13,338 nt of DNA from positions 1-13,338 of the forward strand of contig JARRNO010000077.1 of assembly GCA_037384885.1 (NCBI GenBank). Direction: 5' to 3'. Below, in pieces: positions 5,023 to 11,535 of this stretch; position 1 is the stretch's first letter; every line of letters starts with the position of its first letter. Position numbers and translations under genes: made by a program. Below the pieces are notes generated by a model. It was not told the DNA's origin. It searched no databases and worked only from the letters and a program-made list of their open reading frames with translations. This DNA is from JARRNO01 sp037384885 (GTDB lineage: Bacteria; Acidobacteriota; UBA4820; DSQY01).

Positions 5023-6944
5023 AGCGCCTCCCTTCCGAAATTCGGGACAAAAGACGGCGGACGGCAGGTGACGCCTTCCGGCGGTTCTGCCTGTCCGCAG
5101 CGGCGGCGGCTGCCGTCTTATCGGCCGGGATCCATGGGCCGTTCGCGGGCACGGAACGGGGCCTGCTCTGGCCCGTTCCGGTTCACGGCGGATGCACCTC
5201 GTCCTTCGGGGAATACAGGCTGACCCATTTCCACGGCGGGGTGGATATCCGGACAGATCAGCAAGAAGGGTGGCCAGTGTCGGCCGTGGCGGACGGCGCC
5301 ATCGTAAGAGTCCGGCGGGAGCCTGGAGGCTACGGGCGGGTGCTTTATCTGCGGTTGAACGATGGAAGAACAGCGGTTTACGGCCACCTCATTCGTTTCA
5401 GCCGAAAGCTGGGTGTGGAGCAGGCGCTCATGAAGGCTTGTGCGCGAAAACAAACCTCCTTTCCCGGCAACGTGGAATTCAATCCGCCCATTCCGGTCAA
5501 GCGCGGTGAAGTCGTTGCGTATTCGGGGGAACTGGGCATCGGATATCCGCATCTTCACTTTGAAGTGAGAAGGGGCTACGACTTGCTGGACCCCTTCCTT
5601 CAGGGGCTGCCGTTGCCGGCCGGGATCACGGCTCCACGCATCTGGGGGGTGGTATTCGTGCCTCGCGATGCGCGAGGGCGTGTGGACGGGGGCGTCAGCC
5701 CACTGCTGGTCCGCGCCGTAAAAAGGGAAAACGGTTACGTCCTGTCTGCGCCTGTCTCCATTTCCGGGAGGGTCGATGCGGAGCTTGTCGCCGAAGACCA
5801 CCTGGGTGTGGCGAGCAATGCCACAGGAGTTCCCCTCATCCGTGCCTCTCTCGATGGCCGGACGTTCTACAGCATGGATTTGTCCAGGATCAGCCTGGCC
5901 CGCTACAAGGAAAGCCCGGACGTTTTCGATCCGGGATGGGGGCCGGGCGGCTATATGGCCTACCGGCTCAGGAAACTGCCGGATTTGGGCGTGCATGGTA
6001 TCGAAGGCGAGGGTTTACCCTCCAATGCGGTTCCCGGCGTGCGCAACCTCCGTATCATAGCGGAAAACAGGGCCGGCCAGCGCTCAGTACTGTCTGGAAA
6101 GCTTCGTTACGGTCGTTGGGGGGATAAGGGCGCCGTTGTGCGTCTTGCCCTGCCGGGCAGCGGTTATCGCCTGGTGTCGCGACGAATCGTTCCCGCCGGT
6201 CTCCTTCTCGATCTGCGAAGGACAGACGTGTCAGGAATGACTCCGGTGCTGGCGGATGGGCGGCCCGTTCAAGGCCTGGTGGTTCACGTCCTGGACAAAA
6301 ACAGGGTCAAGGCTCTCATCCCCGCTGAAAGCCTGGCGCACCGCGCACAGTACATCAAGGTGGGTTCCATGAATGAGCCATGGTGTGTGGGAACGGGTCC
6401 GGTCCGGCTCGAGCGCGATGGATGGGTCCTGAATCTGGCGGCCGGCGCTGTGGGGATCATCGAACCACACGGGGGCAATGAAGCGCGCCTTGACGCAGGC
6501 CCCTTCCCGGTCGCCGGCCGGTGTTCAGTTTCTTTCGAGGGGAAGAGGGTGGGCCCGGGTTGGGGGCTTTTCGGCCCGGGGAGACGGAATTTTCTTGCGC
6601 CGCTGGACCAGCTTCCCGTGCGCTTCCGGACAAGCGGCTTCTACCGTCTAAAGCAGGATACAACACCACCCAGGTGGGGACGGCCATCCTTCCACGTCAT
6701 TCCGCACCTCGACGAGAAAGAAGCCCGGCTCAGGCTGTATGACAGCGGATCCGGTCCGGATCTCTACAGCCTTCGCCTCTTTATGGATGGAAAGCGCATT
6801 TATCCCGACTGGGATCCTACGATTCGGTGTCTCCGCATCGATTTAACCGGCGTTAAACCTGGACACCACGTACTAACGGGCACATGCCGGGACAAATGCG
6901 GCAATCTCGCGAACCTGAAAAGTCGATCCTTCACGCTTAAATGA
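5016..6944 (+). CDS. secreted M23 (LytM-type) metallopeptidase
   Basis: A 642-residue exported protein. A basic N-terminus (residues 1-24) is followed by a hydrophobic, alanine-rich stretch (about 25-44) that looks like a signal peptide. The LytM domain lies at about 50-200, with zinc ligands H73 and D77 in HFHGGVD, H124 in VYGHL, and H179/H181 in PHLHFEV. All catalytic residues are present, so it should be an active endopeptidase cutting peptidoglycan cross-links, not a degenerate EnvC-like activator. The remaining 440 residues are not a family I recognise; they are beta-rich in appearance, and the last 100 look Ig-like. The GTG start at 5016 overlaps galU, giving translational coupling. A later start would shorten the N-terminal region, and the exact start is uncertain. 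A helix-rich insert (about 129-152) sits inside the LytM domain. Confidence 0.88.
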   Translation: MVKRLPSEIRDKRRRTAGDAFRRFCLSAAAAAAVLSAGIHGPFAGTERGLLWPVPVHGGCTSSFGEYRLTHFHGGVDIRTDQQEGWPVSAVADGAIVRVRREPGGYGRVLYLRLNDGRTAVYGHLIRFSRKLGVEQALMKACARKQTSFPGNVEFNPPIPVKRGEVVAYSGELGIGYPHLHFEVRRGYDLLDPFLQGLPLPAGITAPRIWGVVFVPRDARGRVDGGVSPLLVRAVKRENGYVLSAPVSISGRVDAELVAEDHLGVASNATGVPLIRASLDGRTFYSMDLSRISLARYKESPDVFDPGWGPGGYMAYRLRKLPDLGVHGIEGEGLPSNAVPGVRNLRIIAENRAGQRSVLSGKLRYGRWGDKGAVVRLALPGSGYRLVSRRIVPAGLLLDLRRTDVSGMTPVLADGRPVQGLVVHVLDKNRVKALIPAESLAHRAQYIKVGSMNEPWCVGTGPVRLERDGWVLNLAAGAVGIIEPHGGNEARLDAGPFPVAGRCSVSFEGKRVGPGWGLFGPGRRNFLAPLDQLPVRFRTSGFYRLKQDTTPPRWGRPSFHVIPHLDEKEARLRLYDSGSGPDLYSLRLFMDGKRIYPDWDPTIRCLRIDLTGVKPGHHVLTGTCRDKCGNLANLKSRSFTLK

Positions 6945-7026
6945 AGAGGATGGGGCCGGTTTTCAGGCGAAGAGCCGTCCCGCGATTCGAAGACCGCCCA
7001 CATGGGTTCGAAGAGAGTTTCCTCTA

Positions 7027-7056
7027 TTGACTGGAAAGGCGCCGGAGAGATAAAAT
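7027..7056 (+). promoter_or_regulatory. promoter of tRNA-Val
   Basis: TTGACT (7027-7032), an 18-base spacer and TAAAAT (7051-7056), each five of six to the sigma-70 consensus. The mature tRNA begins 11 bases after the -10. ACGC follows the -10, as at tRNA-Ala. Confidence 0.75.
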
Positions 7057-7067
7057 ACGCATTCTGA

Positions 7068-7142
7068 GGGCGATTAACTCAGCGGAAGAGTGCTACCTTC
7101 ACACGGTAGAAGTCACAGGTTCGAATCCTGTATCGCCCACCA
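7068..7142 (+). tRNA. tRNA-Val (anticodon CAC)
   Basis: A 75-nt cloverleaf with encoded CCA. Acceptor GGGCGAT (7068-7074) pairs with ATCGCCC (7132-7138). The D stem is ACTC/GAGT with a 7-base loop, the anticodon stem CTACC/GGTAG with loop TTCACAC, and the T arm ACAGG-TTCGAAT-CCTGT. The anticodon at 7100-7102 is CAC, reading GTG. The gene is single, not part of a tRNA cluster. Confidence 0.96.
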
Positions 7143-7150
7143 CTTTCACC

Positions 7151-7174
7151 AAGGGGGCTTCGCCTCCTTTTTTT
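7151..7174 (+). terminator. intrinsic terminator of tRNA-Val
   Basis: AAGGGGG (7151-7157) pairs with CCTCCTT (7163-7169, one G-T pair) around CTTCG, and runs into seven T (7168-7174). It lies eight bases after the tRNA CCA and 36 bases before the shikimate kinase ATG. Confidence 0.88.
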
Positions 7175-7175
7175 A

Positions 7176-7204
7176 TTGGCCGAAGGCGCATCCAGGAGTA
7201 AACT
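7176..7204 (+). promoter_or_regulatory. candidate promoter of shikimate kinase, possibly leaderless
   Basis: TTGGCC (7176-7181), 17 bases, then TAAACT (7199-7204). The expected start, six to eight bases after the -10, falls on or next to the A of ATG 7211, which would give a leaderless message. The same -35 sequence is seen before galU. An AGGAG at 7194-7198 is 12 bases from the ATG, long for a ribosome site, and would lie upstream of this transcription start. Confidence 0.35.
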
Positions 7205-7210
7205 AAAATC

Positions 7211-7699
7211 ATGCCGGGAAGGACGGTCACGCTGGTGGGTTTTATGGGGTGCGGCAAGAGTACCATCGGCCGGATCCTTGCCCTACGGTTGAAATGGCCG
7301 TTCAAGGATACGGACGCGCTGATCGAAGACGAGGAGGGGATGAGCATCGCCGAAATCTTCCAGACCAAAGGGGAACCATATTTCCGCGATATCGAGCGGC
7401 GTGTCATCCTTTCAACCCCCGAGGAAGGAGAACGAGTCATGGCGGTTGGCGGTGGGGGCTTCAGCGAGACGACCATTCCATTCCTGAACCGTCTCGGGCC
7501 TACGGTGCATCTCGATCTGACCTTCCAGGAAGCCTGCCGGCGCATCGGGAACGACGGTTCCCGCCCCCTGGCGGCCGCCCCGGGTTTGTTTGGGTTGTTT
7601 ATCAAGAGAAGGGCGTTGTATGGGCGCGCCCACCATCGCATATGGGTCGAAACGCTCACGGTTGACGAAATCGTCGAGGCGATTCGACGCATTGTCTGA
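7211..7699 (+). CDS. aroK: shikimate kinase
   Basis: A 162-residue cytoplasmic P-loop kinase expected to convert shikimate and ATP to shikimate 3-phosphate in the chorismate pathway. Key sites are present: Walker A GFMGCGKST (10-18), shikimate-binding D35 and R59 (PYFRDIE), the glycine loop GGGG (80-83), LID arginine R118 in SRPLA, and R134 in RRALYGRA. Length is near the family's roughly 170. ATG 7211 is the first possible start, since a TAA in frame lies 10 bases upstream. The phosphoesterase follows after 20 bases. Some deltaproteobacteria carry more than one shikimate kinase-like gene, so whether this is the main AroK cannot be told from the window. Confidence 0.9.
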   Translation: MPGRTVTLVGFMGCGKSTIGRILALRLKWPFKDTDALIEDEEGMSIAEIFQTKGEPYFRDIERRVILSTPEEGERVMAVGGGGFSETTIPFLNRLGPTVHLDLTFQEACRRIGNDGSRPLAAAPGLFGLFIKRRALYGRAHHRIWVETLTVDEIVEAIRRIV

Positions 7700-7719
7700 A
7701 AGGCTCCCGGAATAAGGGC

Positions 7720-8472
7720 ATGCCAAAGCGACGACGGTACCTGATAATTTCTGATATCCACGCCAACCATGAGGCGCTGAAGGCGGTAGTCCAATTCACC
7801 AAGCGCCGGCGGTACGAAGGAATTTACTTCCTGGGAGACCTGGTGGGCTACGGCGCCAGTCCGAATCCAGTGACAACGTACATGCGCCGGCACAAGCGCG
7901 TCTTCTCAGTCCGCGGTAATCACGACAAGGTCGCCTCCGGACTGGAGACGCCGGATAACTTCAACGCGGCGGCCAAGCACGCGGCGGAATGGACCCTGCA
8001 AAAACTGACGCCGGAAAATATGGCATTTCTGAAATCCCTGCCTGAAGGTCCCTTGTGCGTTGATAACGGCGTCGCCCTTTGCCACGGTTCTTATCTTAAC
8101 GAAGACGCCTACCTGTTTTCGGACTTCGACGGATTTCGTAATTTTGAGGCGGGCGATTTCAAGATATGCTTCTTTGGCCACACGCATTTTCCCTGTGTGC
8201 TGGAGGAGGCGGATCAGGGCATGACGCTCTGGCCCCTGAAAGGCGACTTGGTCGAGATCCCTCTGCTGCCCGGCGCCCGCTACATGATCAACCCGGGTTC
8301 GGTGGGGCAGCCAAGGGACAGAAACCCTCACGCTTCCTTCGGAGAATACTATCCGGACGCCGGGCGCTTCGTTCTCCACCGTGTGCCCTATGACGTGAAA
8401 AGAGCCGCGGAGCGGATTCGGAAAGCCAGGCTTCCGGAAAACCTTGCAAACCGCCTTTTTATCGGGACTTGA
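7720..8472 (+). CDS. calcineurin-like metallophosphoesterase
   Basis: A 250-residue cytoplasmic phosphoesterase of the YfcE/predicted phosphodiesterase group. The five metal-site motifs are intact and in order: D12-x-H14 (SDIHAN), D40 (LGDLVGYG), N67-H68 (RGNHD), H122 (LCHGS) and H154-x-H156 (FGHTHFP). Such enzymes bind two divalent metals and hydrolyse phosphodiesters or phosphomonoesters; the substrate cannot be read from sequence. The tail after NPGSVGQPRD (from about 190) is the usual family end. The start is preceded by AAGGG at short spacing, and the gene lies 20 bases after aroK, so the two are probably co-transcribed. Its stop is 11 bases from the stop of the convergent receiver gene, with no terminator hairpin between. 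Confidence 0.9.
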   Translation: MPKRRRYLIISDIHANHEALKAVVQFTKRRRYEGIYFLGDLVGYGASPNPVTTYMRRHKRVFSVRGNHDKVASGLETPDNFNAAAKHAAEWTLQKLTPENMAFLKSLPEGPLCVDNGVALCHGSYLNEDAYLFSDFDGFRNFEAGDFKICFFGHTHFPCVLEEADQGMTLWPLKGDLVEIPLLPGARYMINPGSVGQPRDRNPHASFGEYYPDAGRFVLHRVPYDVKRAAERIRKARLPENLANRLFIGT

Positions 8473-8483
8473 AACGGGGGAAA

Positions 8484-8870
8484 TCAGGCGGGCTGGGACG
8501 CAAGGATACGTTTCACCCGGTCCGCCAGCTGGTCGTACTGAAAAGGTTTGGAGATATAATCGACTGCTCCCCGCTGCAATCCGAATATCTTATCCTTGAT
8601 GTCAACCCTAACGGAAAAGATGGCTACGGGGATGTTGCAGGTGCTTTCCTCGGACTTGAGGAGCTTCAGAACCTCCCAGCCGTCCATGACCGGCATGTTG
8701 AGGTCGAGAAGGATCAGGTGGGGTTGGAGGTTACGGGCCACGCTGAGCCCGCTTTCTCCGGAGAGGGCTTTGGCGACCATGAAGCCCGATTCCGAGAGCA
8801 CCGCTTCAACGATGTCCAGGAGGTCGGGATTATCATCGATGACAAGTATCTTGTGCTTTTGTTCAGCCAC
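8484..8870 (-). CDS. single-domain response regulator (receiver only) downstream of pnp
   Basis: A 128-residue CheY-like receiver with no output domain. D12-D13, phospho-acceptor D56 (LLDLNMP), switch S86 (IFSVR) and K108 (ISKPF) are all present, so phosphorylation should be possible. It starts with GTG 8870, preceded by AAGGG about eight bases upstream; no in-frame ATG is available nearby. It lies 41 bases after the pnp stop on the same strand with no terminator visible, so transcription from the rpsO-pnp unit is likely. No kinase adjoins it. Its partner could be any soluble or hybrid kinase, including the GTPase-kinase about 6 kb away. It is clearly different in sequence from the receiver at 2236-2589. 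Confidence 0.92.
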   Translation of the reverse strand: MAEQKHKILVIDDNPDLLDIVEAVLSESGFMVAKALSGESGLSVARNLQPHLILLDLNMPVMDGWEVLKLLKSEESTCNIPVAIFSVRVDIKDKIFGLQRGAVDYISKPFQYDQLADRVKRILASQPA

Positions 8871-8911
8871 CTTGGGATCCCTTTTCCACGAGCTTATGAG
8901 GAAAGTTTAGG

Positions 8912-11017
8912 TTACGTAGGGGGCGGTGTCAAGGGCTTCTCAAGCAGCGCCTTTCTGGAGAGGCGAAGTTTGCCCCCGCGCTCGAAATCGAGGAGCTTGA
9001 CCTCGATCTCATCGCCGAGTTTCAGATAATCCTCGACGCGGTCCACGTGCTTCCAATCAAGCTCCGAGACGTGAAGAAGGCCGTCCTGGCCGGGAAGAAT
9101 TTCCACGAAAGCGCCATAGGGTTCTACGCGGCGGACTGTCCCTTTGTAGATTTTCCCAACCTCGGGTTCTTCTACCTGGGCGCGGATCATATCCATCGCA
9201 CGCTGGGCGGAGTCTTCGTCAAGGGACGCAACAGTGACCGTCCCGTCTTCCTCGATGTTGATCTCGGCGCCCGTGGCTTCCTGGATGCCTCTCACCGTCT
9301 TGCCTCCGGGCCCGATGAGGTCGCCGATCTTGCTCTTCGGGATGCTCACCGAGTAGATCCGGGGGGCGTAGCGGCTGATTTCCGTCCTGGGGGAAGGGAG
9401 CGTTTCTTTCATCAGACCGAGAATGTGGAGGCGGCCCCGCTTCGCCTGCTCAAGCGCGGTGCGCATGATCTCAAAGGAGATACCGCCAACCTTGATGTCC
9501 ATCTGGAGGGCTGTGATGCCTTCTTCGGTGCCGGCCACCTTGAAGTCCATATCGCCATAGTGATCCTCGAGGCCGGCAATGTCGCTCAGGATGGCGTACC
9601 TCTCACCCTCGATGACCAGCCCCATGGCGACGCCCGCCACCGGTGCGGTGATGGGAACGCCGGCATCCATGAGCGCCAGGGTCGCGCCGCAGATCGTCGC
9701 CTGGGAAGAAGACCCGTTGGATTCCAATATGTCCGAAACCACGCGGATGGTGTACGGGAATTCCTGGTCGGAAGGCACGACGGGGTCGAGCGACCTTTCC
9801 GCCAAGGCTCCGTGACCGACTTCCCGGCGTCCCGGGCTTCGAAGGGGCTTGGTTTCGCCCACGCTGAAGGGGGGGAAGTTGTAATGCAGGATGAAGTGTT
9901 TTTCCTGGCCTTCCAGAAGTCCGGAGAGACGCTGTACGTCAGACGCCGTTCCGAGCGTACAGTTGACGAGCGCCTGAGTCTCGCCCCTCGTAAAGACGGC
10001 GGAGCCGTGCGTGCGCGGCAGAACGCCTACTTCCGACCAAATGGGGCGGATCTCGTCGAAGAGTCTTCCGTCCACGCGGCGCCCCTCTTCCAGGAGAATC
10101 CGGCGGAAGTTCTTGACGAGAACATCGTGCGCGATCGCCTTCGCTTCTTCGGCTCGGCCGGGCTCCTCGTCGGAATACCCGTCCATGAGCATTTCCTCGA
10201 CCGCATCGATGGCGCGGTACATTTCAAGTTTGCCTTTGACCGCCATGGCTTCTTTGTATGGCCCGGCGACTTTGGCTTCCACCTCGGTGTAATGCGCCGG
10301 ATCGTAGGCCCGGCCTTCCACTTTCATCTTGGTGATGTTGAGCCGGCCGAAAAGCTCTTCCTGAGCCGCGACGATTTTCCTGAATTCCTGATGCGCGAGT
10401 TCCAAGGCCTTGATCATCGTGTCTTCGGGCAGGATTTTCGCGCCCGCCTCGACCATGACCAGCGCATCCTTTGTGCCGGCCACGACAAGGTTGAGAACAC
10501 TGGACTCCTGGGCCGAAAATGAAGGGTTCACCAGGAATTCGCCGTCCACCATGCCGATGCGGACGGCGGCGATGGGGTCGTTGAAAGGAATATCCGAGCA
10601 ATAGAGGGCGAAAGACGCCCCGTTGATGGCCATAATGTCGGGCGTGTTTTCATAATCGGCCGACAGAACCATTGCGATGACCTGCGTGTCGCGATGATAC
10701 CCTTCGGGAAAAAGCGGCCGAAGGGGACGGTCGGTCACACGGGAGACAAGGACTTCCGCCTCTGTGGGGCGCCCTTCCCGCTTGAAAAAACCGCCGGGAA
10801 TCTTGCCGCCGGCGAAGGTGTATTCACGGTAATCGACCGTAAGGGGCAGGAAGTCTACGCCTTGCCGGTCCTCCTTGGACATGGTGGCCGTGACGAGCAC
10901 GACGGAGTCCCCGTAGGAGACCCACATGGCGCCGTTCGCCTGCTTGGCCATCTTACCCGTGGAAAACCTGAGCGGCCTCCCCCCTACCTCGATCTCGATT
11001 GATTCTTCATGGTACAT
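8912..11017 (-). CDS. pnp: polyribonucleotide nucleotidyltransferase (PNPase)
   Basis: A 701-residue 3'-to-5' phosphorolytic exoribonuclease, a core RNA decay enzyme working as a trimer. Order seen: first RNase PH-like domain (about 10-215, with FFKREGRPTE), helical linker (about 240-320), second RNase PH-like domain (about 325-545, with the SPGRREVGHG phosphate loop and active-site acidic residues in GDMDFKVAG, D489 and D491), a KH domain with the GPGGK loop at 569-573, and a C-terminal S1 domain (about 620-690). Length matches the family. ATG 11017 is the first start after an in-frame stop, with GAGG seven bases upstream. It follows rpsO by 80 bases, the classic rpsO-pnp order. Confidence 0.98.
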   Translation of the reverse strand: MYHEESIEIEVGGRPLRFSTGKMAKQANGAMWVSYGDSVVLVTATMSKEDRQGVDFLPLTVDYREYTFAGGKIPGGFFKREGRPTEAEVLVSRVTDRPLRPLFPEGYHRDTQVIAMVLSADYENTPDIMAINGASFALYCSDIPFNDPIAAVRIGMVDGEFLVNPSFSAQESSVLNLVVAGTKDALVMVEAGAKILPEDTMIKALELAHQEFRKIVAAQEELFGRLNITKMKVEGRAYDPAHYTEVEAKVAGPYKEAMAVKGKLEMYRAIDAVEEMLMDGYSDEEPGRAEEAKAIAHDVLVKNFRRILLEEGRRVDGRLFDEIRPIWSEVGVLPRTHGSAVFTRGETQALVNCTLGTASDVQRLSGLLEGQEKHFILHYNFPPFSVGETKPLRSPGRREVGHGALAERSLDPVVPSDQEFPYTIRVVSDILESNGSSSQATICGATLALMDAGVPITAPVAGVAMGLVIEGERYAILSDIAGLEDHYGDMDFKVAGTEEGITALQMDIKVGGISFEIMRTALEQAKRGRLHILGLMKETLPSPRTEISRYAPRIYSVSIPKSKIGDLIGPGGKTVRGIQEATGAEINIEEDGTVTVASLDEDSAQRAMDMIRAQVEEPEVGKIYKGTVRRVEPYGAFVEILPGQDGLLHVSELDWKHVDRVEDYLKLGDEIEVKLLDFERGGKLRLSRKALLEKPLTPPPT

Positions 11018-11032
11018 GCATTAACCTCACGC

Positions 11033-11088
11033 GCTTTCTGCGCAGATTTGGGAGGCGCATAGCGGAACAAGACAGCTTGTCTGCTTGA
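11033..11088 (-). promoter_or_regulatory. small hairpins in the rpsO-pnp gap
   Basis: In the leftward transcript the 80-nt gap can fold two short stems: ACAAG-CTGT-CTTGT, and GCGC-AGAAA-GCGC just upstream of the pnp ribosome site. In E. coli the corresponding leader is cut by RNase III and PNPase controls its own synthesis there. The stems here are short, so a similar role is only a possibility. Confidence 0.25.
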
Positions 11089-11097
11089 TTTTAGGAG

Positions 11098-11367
11098 CTA
11101 TTTCCGAAGACCCAGCTTTGAAATCAGTTCGCGGTAACGCTCAATGTTGCGGTCCCGGAGATAGTTGAGCAGGCGGCGGCGCTGTCCAACCAGCATGAGC
11201 AGGCCGCGCCTAGAGCTGTGGTCTTTCCGGTGCGACTTCAAGTGGTCGGTGAGAGAATTGATCCGCTCGGTAAGCAGTGCGATCTGCACTTCTGGCGACC
11301 CGGTATCGGACGCGTGCTTGCGGTACTCGTCAATGATGGTCTTCTTTTTGGTGCTCTCCATTGCCAT
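11098..11367 (-). CDS. rpsO: 30S ribosomal protein S15
   Basis: An 89-residue primary 16S rRNA-binding protein of the small subunit platform. The family core DTGSPEVQIALLTERI (21-36), HRKDHSSRRGLL (46-57), the arginine-rich QRRRLLNYLR and the terminal LGLRK are all present, and the length equals that of E. coli S15. The start at 11367 has AGGAG four bases upstream. M3 (11361) has the same AGGAG at ten bases and is an alternative that would shorten the protein by two residues. It is transcribed from a near-consensus promoter at 11395-11423 and leads into pnp. Confidence 0.98.
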   Translation of the reverse strand: MAMESTKKKTIIDEYRKHASDTGSPEVQIALLTERINSLTDHLKSHRKDHSSRRGLLMLVGQRRRLLNYLRDRNIERYRELISKLGLRK

Positions 11368-11394
11368 GTGTCTCCTATCCTTCTAAGAAAGAGC

Positions 11395-11423
11395 ATTTTA
11401 CCATATCCTCCTCACGCTGTCAA
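11395..11423 (-). promoter_or_regulatory. strong sigma-70 promoter of rpsO
   Basis: On the - strand a perfect TTGACA (11423-11418), a 17-base spacer and TAAAAT (11400-11395). Transcription would start near 11388, about 20 nt before the rpsO ATG. The -35 lies inside the inverted repeat CACGCT-GTCAA-AGCGTG. Confidence 0.8.
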
Positions 11424-11436
11424 AGCGTGGAGAAGT

Positions 11437-11455
11437 CCAAATGCCGGACATTTGG
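11437..11455. promoter_or_regulatory. 19-bp inverted repeat between rpsO and lon, possible operator
   Basis: CCAAATG-CCGGA-CATTTGG is a perfect 7-bp inverted repeat with a 5-base centre. It lies 13 bases upstream of the rpsO -35 and about 80 bases before the lon ATG. No T tract follows on either strand, so it is not a terminator. The size and symmetry fit a dimeric regulator site; no known operator was recognised. Confidence 0.4.
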
Positions 11456-11482
11456 GGCGTTTCGGATATGACGCTGAGGTGC

Positions 11483-11512
11483 TTGCAGTTCATCGGGCCC
11501 TTTCGCTATGCT
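11483..11512 (+). promoter_or_regulatory. candidate promoter of lon
   Basis: TTGCAG (11483-11488), an 18-base spacer and TATGCT (11507-11512), each four of six to consensus, 23 bases before the ATG. A heat-shock sigma-32 match was looked for and not found at correct spacing. Confidence 0.35.
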
Positions 11513-11535
11513 ATGGTCCTGAGAGGAGTGTGAAA

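Noticed and set aside
5118..5996. 292-residue - strand frame inside the M23 gene
   Set aside because: Antisense shadow of a clear exported peptidase, with no recognisable motif.
7099..7893. 264-residue - strand frame ending in GDTGFEPVTSTV
   Set aside because: The tail is the well-known reverse translation of a tRNA T arm (here tRNA-Val); the body is antisense to aroK and the phosphoesterase.
9047..10522. 491-residue + strand open frame inside pnp
   Set aside because: It is antisense to a fully conserved PNPase. GC-rich codon use leaves such frames open, and composition (many Asp, His, Arg, no motif) and lack of a ribosome site argue against a gene.
11483..11535. Heat-shock sigma-32 or CIRCE element before lon
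   Set aside because: No CTTGAA/CCCATNT pair at proper spacing and no TTAGCACTC-type repeat.
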